The notes below the pieces were generated by a model. The model was given only the letters and a program-made list of their open reading frames with translations, did not search any database and was not told the DNA's origin. Positions 27,532-38,850 of a stretch of DNA of 64,000 nucleotides are shown in pieces; the first letter of the stretch is position 1; every line of letters starts with the position of its first letter. The DNA comes from Plantago ovata. Taxonomy: Eukaryota > Streptophyta > Magnoliopsida > Lamiales > Plantaginaceae. The DNA is taken from NCBI GenBank assembly GCA_028274465.1, contig CM051456.1, positions 122,962,880-123,026,879 of the forward strand, given 5' to 3'. The position numbers and the translations under genes were made by a program.

Positions 27532-30059
27532 TCAAGTAAGCATATCATCAAATGAAGACTTGTTCACAAATAACCTCTCCTTTGCCTTAGCTACCTGCAG
27601 GATGCAAATTCATGTTAGTCAGACACACTCTATATGGATCATATATTAGAAAGAACAAATAAACTTAACCTCACAGAACAGTCACCAAATTCGATATAGA
27701 ACGAAAAATGCTAGAGCATCGAAAAAAAACTAAGGAGAAGAAGAATGAGAGGACAACCTCTTTGTCCCAGTTCGCACGACAAGTTATTACAGCGAGCATA
27801 AACGTCTGCAATGTGCCACCTGACAGTATCCCTATCCAGAGACCTTCCCCACTAAACTTGAACCAGAAACCTAAAGCTGCCGCGATTGGGATGCCAAAAA
27901 GGTAAAATGCCGCAACATTGACATACGCACCAATATGCTGCCAGCCACAACCCCGAGCAACGCCTGTAGGGCGGAGAAAAATGCAGAGGCTAAGAAAGTC
28001 ACAAAATTCTATTCTCAGCCTGATGCTAAACTCTACTCAACGTGGTGATATACTGCTGGGTGGAGGGAAAAAAAACGCACCTGAAAGCCCTGCTTGCATA
28101 CTGTCAACCGTGACAGACAAACAAACAAGCGGAGCCATCTTTCTTACATACTCCACCACTTCCTTCTCATCGCTGAAAACATAGCCGAAAACACTGCGGC
28201 TGGCGAATAGGCCTACACTTACAATTAGTCCATCCAAAGCTATGAGAAGCATTAGAGCAAAAACTGCCAGACGAGCTGCCTCTGGCCTTCCAGCTCCCAA
28301 CTCATTTGAAATCCTAGTACTGAGCAACATTTAAATTTATATGATATAAATTTTTAGCTGCATAGATTATGCATTTGTTGCTGAACAATTACACGAACCA
28401 GAAGACATGGAGCGGAGCTATAACTATACCTTGCTGCTGCTGCCATTCCAAAGGGTATTGTATACACCATAGCGGTGGTGTTTAAGCTGTCCAAAAGGAC
28501 CAAGTCCAACACCGAAATTTGGAATCAGAATTGTTCAAATGAATTGCATGAATATATTTTGGTGCGGTTTTCAATGTTTCATAAAACACAAGATTATATG
28601 CGGCAGAATGGCAGATAACACAAAGGTTATGTGTGAGCAACTTACCATACAGACAGAACGGAGGTCTCAAGCTGTGGGTTAGGCAAAAGCCCAGACATCA
28701 AGACAAGTAGTTCGAAGGACCACCATTCAAGGCTACAAGCACCAAACTAAATGTGAAAAAGGGATATAAAATGATACGGTAATCATTGATAAATTGGAAC
28801 ATATATACGAAGAGTTCGAGCTATAGAAGGGTGAAAAATCATACCATATCATTACTGCAGAAGGAATTGCTAAACGAAAAAAATCTTTGATTCCTTCAAA
28901 TATCTTCATCATAGACAATAGGGCGCGAGTTTTTGTGCATGCAGGGGAATAGTTCATGTATAAACTGAGGATGGTCACATTTAGCCACGTAGAAAGACCC
29001 ATGGCAACAGCACCACCGAGATTCCTCAACCCCGACTTAAAAACAAGTAACCAACATACCGGTATGTGGAAACAGATAGTAGTGCAGGAGCTTATGAGTA
29101 TTGGAAGGATCAAGCTTTGCATTTGATAGTACCGAATGAGTGGCTGAAGTGTTGCATAACCGAAGAGGTCAGGGATAAGACAAATCATGAATTTTCCAGC
29201 TTCATGTGATATTTGAGGATCTTGACCGACGAACACAAGAACATTTTCCATATATGTCCACAAGACGGATAGAGGAAGGCAAACAATGAGCAAACAGAAA
29301 ATAGCAGTGTATGTTTGATTTCCAACCTTGTGATATTGTTCAGCACCATAAGCTTGGCCATTTAGAGTTTCCAAAGCTGCTGCCATGCCCAACTGTTTCA
29401 CAAGAGATATATCAATACAGATAGACAAAAAATGCCATCACATTATGTTCAATGAACATGCAAATTACTTTGAAGTAGTCAAGAGCTACCTTATCATGCG
29501 ATGAGAGTAACATGCAATAAGATTGTGTAAGAAAATTTAGGCCTCATTTGGAGCTGTGGGTCCGCCATTATTTTTAAAAATTTTATTTATTTATTTTACA
29601 TTTTTTAACTACTATTTTTTTTTCAGTAACTATATGCATATATAGTTGCATACATGTACATCTTAAATATCTAAACCTCCTTCTAATAATTAACCAACTG
29701 AGGCCACCGTTTTTCTTATATGAATGAGAAGATTTGAACTTAAAGTTCAAACTGAAAACAATTGAGAGACATGCAGAAAGAGAGGTAGGTAGGGTATATA
29801 GTGTACGTACAAGAAGACTGTAACCGGTGACAGTAGAGAAAGAGATAGCAAGAGCAGTACTTGAAAGGTACAACTCTCCCAAATGACCGACCATCATCAA
29901 AGATACGATTTTGAGCAAGTAAACAGACAAAGTGACAGCCGCCATTGGACCGGCCAAATAACCCATCTTCTTCATCTCCTGTAATAACACACTCTTCCAT
30001 TTTGAAACTGAATTCTCGTCTCTGTCTCTCAACAACAACAGAGTATGAGCACCATCCAT
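27532..30059 (-). CDS. DTX/MATE efflux transporter, copy D
   Basis: Complete seven-exon MATE gene. Exons (minus): 30059-29811, 29392-28845, 28732-28646, 28486-28430, 28319-28081, 27963-27758, 27594-27532; 1449 nt, 482 aa. All open. Motifs [45 protein letters not shown]-type TM segment [32 protein letters not shown]. Exon 2 carries one extra codon (SMMKIF rather than SMKIF). Two charge or polarity changes at usually conserved places (IPDLFG for IPALFG, ETLNGQ for ETL(S/C)GQ) could matter for transport. D and E are nearest relatives. Expression may be driven by a G-box promoter block at 30148-30240 shared with E. Confidence 0.93.
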
Positions 30060-30147
30060 TTTGAACTTGGCACTTCCTTCTTTGGAATCAATCTTTCGGT
30101 AATTAACTAATTTAGGAATGAGTTTGCAAAATAAGTAAGTGTGCAGG

Positions 30148-30240
30148 TGCAGCATTTATTGGCTGGAGAGCGAATCTGTCCCACGTGTTAACTTTACAAT
30201 TTCTCCATGACTCACTTGACTGGATCCACGTCATTTATGA
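30148..30240 (-). promoter_or_regulatory. conserved upstream block of copy D with G-box
   Basis: Starts with GCAGCATTTATTGGCTGGAG and includes CCCACGTGTT (G-box CACGTG at 30182-30187), ACAATTTCTCCA, CTTGACT and CCACGTCATTT (ACGT core). The same block in the same order lies upstream of copy E. G-boxes bind bZIP/bHLH factors, so light, ABA or stress control is plausible but inferred. About 100-180 bp from the start codon. Confidence 0.6.
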
Positions 30241-32013
30241 TATTTTTTTTCGCGTTATATATTTTTATGCATGTATAATTAAGGATTCCAGAAATATATA
30301 GTACAAGTTTTATTCTTCATATTATATTATTTACGTTTGATTTAAAATTATTCTTATTTAGATTGGTACTTTCTCCATTTTATTATAATCTTTTTAGGTG
30401 GTAAAAAATATGCAATTTTAAGGAATATATAATGTTAAATAATTGATTTATATAAGTATATAACTGAAGTTAAGTAATAAAGTATGATTCTATAGGAAAA
30501 ATTGATAAAGAAGAATGGTGAAAATAATAAAGAATTAATAGTAGAGTGAAATTTTTCCATTTTTTGAGTTAGTGAGTTTGTAATGTATAGAACGCAAAAA
30601 AAAATAAAAAAATAAATATGTGGATTGTAATGGAATGGAGGACATATGATTTATTGTGGTGTTTGATTTAGTTGTATAATTCACAATGAGATAGATAATA
30701 GTTGTAAAAAGTAAAACATAAACAATACAAAAATAAGAAAGTAGAAGGGAATGGAGTATTAAAATTGTCACAATCGTACGTACACCTCAACATTCACGTG
30801 TAATAGGACTTAGATGGGATATTGGACTGACTAGTACAGATTATGTAACAAAGACATTTCTCATCTAATACGAAGAAAGAATTAGGTAGCCAAATCAAAT
30901 TATTATTCGTTTTTTTACCAAATGATGATTATGCTGATATGATCATTATTCTCAAGCTAACCCTTCCATTTAATTTGCTTTCCTCTTTAGTACATCATGT
31001 GAGATATATGCTCTTTTTTTTAAAAAATTTAGAAAAGGATTGATATACTAATAAAGCGTAGCCTGAAGCCTATCAGGTGATACTAAAGGGAGTGTGGTAT
31101 CTATCATCAGCAAGTTGAGCTATAATAAGTGAGCTACTTGATTAATTACAAGTTCTCCTCGCAAAATTGAAAGAAATGGACTGGGAAGAGGATTCTTCAA
31201 TATGCTCCCTCCTAAAGAAAGCGTAGCTGATTCTCTCCAAAAAATGTATGGGAATTAAAAATGTTGCCGCCATGCCAAAACAACTCCACTACACTGTCCC
31301 TGGTGGCCAGCTATCACTCCGATATGCTCGCTAATTGTGAGCCACCCTTCTTAATTGAGTTACATTTTTCCTTTATTCCTTTTCTACTCCTTTGTGAAAA
31401 TCTAAATAACACCCTTCTTATATTTTGTTCACATCCTATGATTTCACACATTAAGTTATGTATATGTAAAATAGAAACATGCAATCAGTTATCTTTATTT
31501 TGTACTTTATCATTAGGTAATGGGAGAAATTAACCCATTGTTATACTAGGCACGTGCAGAATCAAGATTCAACAGCTAGCTAGTTTTCTGAATTAGTGGA
31601 TAGATACGTTCTCATATTTCGTATTTATATGCTATAGCTGTGTGAGATTGCTTGGAAATTTGGAATGCATGCACGGATGCACCTGTCTTTTCTTGTGTTT
31701 AGAAGATACAAACGGCAGTGTTCATCATCTTTGTTTGTTTTATGCCTTAGAATTGGCATGTAAGCTACCTGAGTGTGTGACTGTGACTCTGTCCTGGTTT
31801 GGAATGTTTGTCTTTTTTACATTTGTATACTATGTCTGAAAAACAGTTAGAAATTGCAATTGAGTTTGTCTGTACCCCTCCAATCACCAAAGAAATCAGA
31901 CCACATGATATGATGAAATCATACAAGTAACATATGCACTTGCTCAACTTTAAGCTTCTTACAATTTACAAAGGATAGTTAATTATTTCCAGATCCACAA
32001 TCAAATAGCCTTA
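30241..32013. other. intergenic spacer D/E with MITE-like block
   Basis: 30364-30646 begins TACTTTCTCCATTTTATTAT and closes near TTGTAATGGAATGGAGGA, inverted CTCCAT ends typical of Stowaway-like MITEs (confidence low). The rest is AT-rich, with the E 3' flank from ~31700. No gene seen. Confidence 0.45.
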
Positions 32014-35000
32014 TCAAGTAAGCATATCATCAAATGAAGACTTGTTCACAAATAACCTCTCCTTTGCCTTAGCTACCTGCAGGTTGAAAATCCATGTTAG
32101 GCAGACACACTCTATATGTGGATCATACTTCGTAGATTAGAAAGAACAAATAAACTTAAGTACTTAACCTCACAGAACCGTCACCAAATTTGATATTATG
32201 GAACGAAAAATGCATGATATGAGTATAGATGCAAGGAAGAAACTAAGAAAGCAGAAAAATAACTGAGAGATCGACCTCTTTGTCCCAGTTTGTACGACAA
32301 GTTACCACAGCGAGCATAAACGTCTGCAGTGTGGCACCCGAGAGTATCCCTATCCAGAGACCTTTCCCTCTAAACTTCAACCAGAAACCTAATGCTGCTG
32401 CAATTGGGATGCCAAAAAGGTAGAATGCCGCAAGATTCACATAAGCACCAATATGCTGCCAACCACATCCCCGAGCAACACCTGTAGGGGGGGGGGGGAA
32501 TGGAGAGGCTAAGAAAGTCGCAAAATTCTAATATTGGACTGATGCTAAATACAATGTAACGTCGTGACTCGTGAATTACTGCATGTTGGAGCAAAAAAAA
32601 AAAAAAACACACCTGAAAGCCCGGCTTGCATACTGTCAACCGTGACAGACAAACAAACAAGTGGAGCCATCTTTTTTACATAGTCCACCACTTCCTTCTC
32701 ATCGCTGAAAATATAGCCAAAAATACTGCGGCTGGCAAATAGGCCTAGACTAACAATTAGTGCATCCAAAGCTATGAGAATCATTAGAGCTACAACTGCC
32801 AGACGAGCTGCCGCTGGCCTTCCAGCTCCCAGCTCATTTGAGATCCTAGTACTGAACAACATTTAAACTTAAATGGTGTAAATTTTTAGCTGCATAGATT
32901 CATGTGCATTTGTTACTACAAAAATTTACAAGAGTCAGAAGACATGGAGATGAGCTATAGCAATACCTTGCAGCAGCAGCAATTCCAAAGGGTATTGTAT
33001 ACGCCATAGCGGTGGTGTTTAAGCTGTCAGAAGGACCAAGACCGAAATTTGGAATCAGAATTGTTCAAAGGAAATGCATGAACATATCTATGCTAGGCGT
33101 AACCTGGGCCAAACTTTCTGTGTGTAGATTAACCAAATCTGTAGAAAATCCAGAACAAATCCCTTCTTCCAAACTCGAAAGGTTTAAGCGAAAAATCAGC
33201 TTTCCAGTATTGTAAACTAAGTATTTTGGTGCAGCTTTCAGAAAACACAAGATTATGCGGAAGATAACACAAAGGTTATATACTTGTGAGCGACTTACCA
33301 TACAGACAGAACGGAGGTCTCAAGCTGTGGGTTAGGCAAAAGCCCAGACAACAAGATAAGTAGTTCGAAGGACCACCATTCGAGGCTACAAGCACCAAAC
33401 CAGATGTGAAAAAGGGATATAATATGATAAGGTAACCATCGATAAATTGGAACATACAAAGAGTTCAAGCTAAAGAATCATACCATATCATTACCGCAGA
33501 AGGAATTGCTAAGCTAAAAAATTCTTTGATTCCTTCAAATATCTTCATAGACAACGGGGCGCGAGTTTTTGTGCATGCAGAGGAATATTTCATGTATAAA
33601 CTGAGGATGGTCACATTTAACCACATCGAAAGACCCATGGCAACTGCACCACCAAGATTCCTCAACCCCGACTTAAAAACAAGTAACCAACATACCGGTA
33701 TGTGGAAACAGATAGTAGTGCAGGAGCTAATGAGCATTGGAATGGTCAAGCTTTGCATTTGATAGTACCGAATGAGCGGCTGAAGTGTTGCATAACCGAA
33801 GAGGGCAGGGATCAGACAAATCATGAATTTTCCTGCTTCATGTGATATTTGAGGATCTTGACCGACGAACACAAGCACATTTTCCATGTATGTCCACAAG
33901 ACGGATATAGGAAAGCAAACAATGAGCAAACAGAAAATAGCAGTGTAAGTTTGATTTCCAACCTTGTGATATTGTTCAGCACCATAAGCTTGGCCACTTA
34001 GAGTTTCCAAAGCAGTAGCCATACCCAACTGTTTCACAGAAATATATCAATACAGTTAAACAGAAAATGCCATCACATTCTATTCAATGAACATGCAAAA
34101 ATTACTTTTAATTCAATCACTAACCTAACTTGAAGTCAAGAACTCATTATGCAATAATATCAGATGTCAATTAAACTCCATTTGAAAAAAAAATGCACGA
34201 TCTGTTTTTTTTTTTTAAATAATTTGTTTTTTACACCTATAGAGGTAAATTTTAATTTCTTACTCCATTTATCAATTTTTTATTATTTCTACTTCGTAAT
34301 TCATCACTACTTTATTAAATCTCTCCCATGTACTTCAACACAATACCTCCTACAAACTCATTCTAATTAGTAACTAATTTTTTTTTAATCTTAAACAAAT
34401 TAGCAATTTATTGAAGTTGTTAATGAGAAAGGGTTGAGTATATACAGTATAACACATACTTATATCTATACTGTAGACAAATTTGCATTACATGAACTAA
34501 TTATTAACACTGTCCACACATCTCCATCCATCTTAAATATCTTCGATAATATTACTAGGAAACATAACCCACCATGACCATCAAGTCCTATCTCCTTTAT
34601 TCACACTAAAGTTATTCTCTAAATGTTACCATATTAAATTTCCACTTCCCAAAAATATTAAAATCGGCCACGAGTGCGGGGAATATTGGATAATTAATAT
34701 AAATATTGAATAATTAATATAAATGATTAGATTTACTTCCACCCCAAGTGCTTAAGCTTTTGGCAGATTTAGTCCTTTGTTTGAGACTATGTTAAGGGAG
34801 TCCCTCAAGCCTCAACCTCGATTTTCATCATCCAAAATCATAACCCTGTGCTCAACTCTAAAATTCGATTATGTTTGCAAAATGAAAAATACATGTACTA
34901 TATTAAAATCAAATTATCACTGAGTGATTAGGGGACCACAAATGAAAGATATGACAGGGGACAAGTAAAACTTTAATACTAAATGGTGATACTAGTATTA

Positions 35001-35335
35001 ATACGAGTAATAACTAAGAGACCCAATAACTAATAAGGACATGTAGAAAGAGATAGCGAAAGCAGCCAAATGTATATACGTACAAGAAGACTGAAACCGG
35101 TGACAGTAGCGAAAGAGATAGCCAAAGCAGTACTTGAAAGGTACAGTTCTCCCAAATGGCCAACCATCATCAAAGACACGATCTGCAGCAAGTAAAACGA
35201 CAAAGTCACAGCCGCCATTGGACCAGCCAAATGGCCCATCCTCTTCATCTCCTCTAATAACGCGGAACTCCATTTCGATTTCGAAATGGAACAAGAGTTT
35301 TTGTCTCTCAACAACGACAGAGTACTCTCATCCAT
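32014..35335 (-). CDS. DTX/MATE efflux transporter, copy E
   Basis: Complete seven-exon MATE gene. Exons (minus): 35335-35084, 34028-33484, 33385-33299, 33023-32967, 32851-32613, 32481-32276, 32076-32014; 1449 nt, 482 aa, all open. Motifs [90 protein letters not shown]. Closest to D, with shared sequence in exons, several introns and both flanks, so D/E is a recent tandem duplication. Intron 1 is long (~1.05 kb) because it holds a degenerate TRIM copy (34640-34770). A polyA tract (32594-32607) and a G-run (32488-32498) sit in introns near the exon 5/6 borders. Confidence 0.94.
34640..34770 (+). mobile_element. degenerate TRIM retrotransposon copy
   Basis: Shares with the complete TRIM at 37657-37937 the words ATTAAATTTCCAC, ATCGGCCACGAGTGCGGGG (polypurine end), TTGGATAATTAATATAAAT and TTAAGCTTTTGG, in the same order. 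The terminal repeat start is duplicated (ATTAATATAAAT twice). Inside intron 1 of copy E. Confidence 0.7.
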
Positions 35336-35470
35336 TTTTCTTTTTTTTTTCTTTTTCTCTTCTTTCTTGAATCTTTTGGTAATTACAACTACTACTACAA
35401 TTTACAAGATTGCAGTGAATTTATTGACCGATCGACTTGTAATGTGAAGGAGTAGCCGTAGAAAAAAAGG

Positions 35471-35575
35471 AGCAGCATTTATTGGCTGGAGAGTGGAGAC
35501 ACATCTCCCACGTGTTCACTTACAATTTCTCCAGGGCTGACTTGACTTGACTGCTGGATACACGTCATTTTGTCT
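35471..35575 (-). promoter_or_regulatory. conserved upstream block of copy E with G-box
   Basis: Same block as upstream of copy D: GCAGCATTTATTGGCTGGAG, CCCACGTGTT (CACGTG 35509-35514), ACAATTTCTCCA, ACTTGACT, ACACGTCATTT. Retention of this order while surrounding DNA diverged argues for function or very recent duplication. Confidence 0.6.
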
Positions 35576-35635
35576 CTACATCATCAAATCAAATTCTCTC
35601 TTTTTTATATTTGTTCCCGGGATGTGTAGTACTAC

Positions 35636-36331
35636 CAGGGGCTGAGTCTAGGAATTAACTTAGCGGGGGCAAATTCAACAATGATTTTATTCGCGAGAAA
35701 AATACACCATTTTCTATGTTCTCTCTAATGCTTCACGTACTATTGTCTGCGTAATTTTTTAAAAAATGATTAAAAATAAGACAAGTTAGGAAAAAGTTCA
35801 CAAGGGTCGTAAACTTGAACTTTACATGCACATAAAATCTCTACCTACGGTTTTTTTCCAAATTTTTATTTATTTTTAAATATTTAAATGAAAACTGCTT
35901 ATGCCAATATAGCGAGCCATAAAGAGACCATAGAAAGTATATTATGTAAACACATATCAATGCATCATCACAAATATGCTCGACAATCAGTTTCAAATCA
36001 TTACGTGTACGCTTCATTCGCCATTACGGCAAAAACATTAAGATAAATAACTATTATTCGAGTGTGCAATCAATTCTCATTGTTTATTTCAAAAGCTTAA
36101 ATGAAAAGAATGAAAAAATTTGAGTTTTACTTGCTTATTTGGTCCAATATAACAAGTCACAATGTCGACAAAATTCATATTAAAATAGACATACTTAAGT
36201 TAAATATCAGAACTTTTACGGGGGGGGGGGGGGGGGGGGGCAAAATAAAATTTCAACGGGGCAAAAAATATAAATATCATATACTTAATAGATTAAAAAA
36301 AAAACTGGGCTGCATGGTAGCCTCGCCCCTG
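35636..36331. mobile_element. hAT-type MITE
   Basis: Starts CAGGGGCTGAGTCTAGG, ends CCTCGCCCCTG; inverted ends CAGGGGC.. are typical of plant hAT MITEs. Flanking 8-bp direct repeats AGTACTAC (35628-35635) and AGTACTAT (36332-36339) differ by one base, fitting hAT target duplication. 696 bp, no coding capacity; contains a G-homopolymer at ~36220-36240. Confidence 0.85.
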
Positions 36332-36599
36332 AGTACTATAGTTTTGGTTTTTTTTTAAAAAAAACTTAGTGATACACCTACATTACTTATACATCAACAT
36401 TTTAATTTCGACACTACCATTTAACTCCACACCAAACTGGAGCAAAGGGAACATGGTCCTAGCCAACAACGAGCACTGAAGATGAAAAGGGTAGGAAACC
36501 TAAATTCTGTGTGATTTTTCTTCAATTTCTTCATCATCGTCACGAATCAGTTACATTAAAACGTCAATTCACATGAATGTGACTAGTTTCAATTTATAA

Positions 36600-36890
36600 A
36601 CCTAGTATCATTTGATTTTTGCTAGTATCAATGGATGAAAAGTTGGTTTCATTTGATTTTTGCTAGTGGATGAAAAGTTGGTTTCATTCGATGTTTGTTA
36701 GTTTCAGTGCATGAGAAGTTGGTTTCAGTTGATTTTAGCTAGTTTCAGTTCATGAGAAGTTGGTTTCATTTGGTGCTTGCTAGTTTCAGTGCATGAGAAG
36801 TTAGTTTAATTTATTTTAGCTAGTTTCATGCTATTAAAATTTGGTTTCAGTGCATTATATGAGGCCTGACTGGCTTTGACTTGGTTTCAG
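36600..36890 (+). repeat. GGTTTCA minisatellite, ~41-bp units
   Basis: Six to seven imperfect units of the form GGTTTCATTTGATTTTTGCT then AGTTTCAGTGCATGAGAAGTT, with unit lengths ~35-42 bp. It runs right up to the ORF fragment that follows. Confidence 0.8.
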
Positions 36891-36981
36891 GAAAGCAAAA
36901 GGCCGTGCTAACAACATTTAACCGAGGAGACTTGCGTACCTGCATTCAATTTCTCACATGTCTACCTCTGCCAGAACATGA

Positions 36982-37317
36982 AAAACGCCTGTCAAGAACA
37001 AGATTCAAGGTGTTGTTCAAGAAGTTAATAGACGACGAAGTCCATATGTCAATTACTTCACAAAGATTAATGAAGTTCTTAGTCGAGTACTGAATGCATA
37101 CAACAAGGAAACAATCACCCTGGTTATTGGCTCAAGAAGCATAAAGGCCGACCGAACAACACGTCAGACAGTACTTCGGGACAATAGATGGGCCTTATAT
37201 CAAGTGATAGTCAAGAAGGGTATGGTAGCCCAGAACAAAGAATTCATTGAAAGAAACTACAACGAAAAGCTTAGAAGATCAGATGACGAAATCCATGATC
37301 GAGAAAAGGTTGAATAG
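36982..37317 (+). other. 111-codon open frame of unknown origin
   Basis: Open between TGA (36979-36981) and TAG (37315-37317): KTPVKNKIQGVVQEVNRR, SPYVNYFTKINEVLSRVLNA, RQTVLRDNRWALYQVIVKK, NYNEKLRRSDDEIHDREKVE. Strongly charged and non-repetitive, but the first ATG comes late (VIVKKGM). Preceding frame 36881-37093 (KQKAVLTTFNRGDLRTC) may be another part in a different frame. It looks like an exon or transposon gene remnant. I do not recognise the family. Confidence 0.35.
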
Positions 37318-37438
37318 AGTTAAATTAGGCATGACAAAAAATAAATACAGAAGATTTTGCAACAAATGTGGTGTTGTAACTCTTCTGTGAAGGCCTCTTC
37401 ATATGTTAATATGTTACGAAAGTATATTGTTTGTAATT

Positions 37439-37567
<129 letters not shown>

Positions 37568-37656
37568 ATTATTTACTTTTTAATGTGATTTATAATTTAT
37601 TGATGGTTAAATGAAGTTTTGAAAGTTAATAAACAAAAGAGAAAGAAAATAAGATA

Positions 37657-37937
37657 TGTTGGAGAATTAATATAAATGACTAAATTTCGTTCCTCCCCAA
37701 CAGTTTAAGCTTTTGGGAGAGTTGAAATTCTATCATGAGCCATCAGGCTCACGCCCACCTGGGTTCGAATCTCCTCGGAGACAAACTCCGCCCCATATTA
37801 AATTTCCACCCAATTGGCCTCCCCAAAGAAGTTGTAATCGGCCACGAGTGCGGGGGAGTGTTGGAGAATTAATATAAATGACTAAATTCCGTTTCTCCCC
37901 AACAGTTTAAACTTTTGGGAGAGTTGGAATTCTATCA
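37657..37937 (+). mobile_element. complete TRIM retrotransposon (281 bp)
   Basis: Two 79-bp terminal repeats, 37657-37735 and 37859-37937, each TGTTGGAGAATTAATATAAA ... TTCTATCA, flanked by the 5-bp target duplication AGATA (37652-37656 and 37938-37942). The 123-bp interior has a remnant of the tRNA-Met primer site (GAGCC after the left repeat; clearer as TAGTATCAGAGCC in the copy at 56334-56550), a GGGTTCGAATCTC word, and the polypurine tract AGTGCGGGGGAG before the right repeat. No ORF. Non-autonomous; needs enzymes from another LTR element. Confidence 0.9.
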
Positions 37938-38850
37938 AGATAATTAAATTTGTTTAAAACGATAAAATTTTATGAAAAAGGAATTATAAAATTTACAGAG
38001 TTCATAAGAGTTGCACCCGACTATAACACCAATGACCCCAACCTAATACAAAGAAACGAAATCCATCACACCAATATATGTAAGCCGTTATGTGCGGAGT
38101 AAATCCTAACCACTTTTTTCGTCTAATATGTCTTACCCCGAGAATTAAGAGTCCCGAGACCAAGAGCATCTGATTAATTATGTTAGGTTTGATTGATTTG
38201 AGAAAATCTGAATTTAATTTTCTTTAAAGAATCAAATAGGCCGGAAATTATTACTCCTCTAGTTAGTTGGTGGTTGTTCAAGTTCAATACATAAATAAAG
38301 ATGGTTAGGCTATAATAAAGTTGTATTTTTGAAACAAAATTATTAGTACTAGTTGTCGCGCTCGTATACCATACTCAACTTAAATGAGATCCTGGACCAA
38401 GTAATAACTACACTAACTAGTACTTACTTCAGATTATGTAAACAACGACATTTCTGGCCTAGGTAGGAAGAATTAAGTAGCCTCCTATTTTTTGCATCAA
38501 CTCAATTTAATTAGAAGTTGCTATACTTTGAATAATTAAGTTGCCTTGAAAATTAATGCACACTCGAAAATAGCTGACAGTGGATGTGTGTGAACCATTT
38601 AGCCAAGTTGGGACGTAATATAACATGGACGTAACATGGTACTGATTATTATATTGAGAACAAACTATATGCGTATATATTTTTCTTTTTTTACTGTTTT
38701 TTTTTTTTTTCAACTTATGGTCTACTTTGACATTTTTGAAATGAATGGCTTAGTATTTTAATTTAATTCATACATGTGACTAGTCTGAGATTTTTAAAAA
38801 ATTAAAGTGATTATTTGTTAAAAATTGTATAAAGTGATTAAAGTGAGGTG

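Noticed and set aside
18021..35335. Biosynthetic gene cluster hypothesis
   Set aside because: Only transporter copies are present; no neighbouring P450, methyltransferase or terpene/alkaloid enzyme supports a pathway (COQ5 and F-box genes are unrelated housekeeping or regulatory types).
37740..37790. Possible tRNA gene or SINE from the GGGTTCGAATCTC word
   Set aside because: No A-box or cloverleaf; the word lies inside a TRIM element with LTRs and TSD, which explains it.
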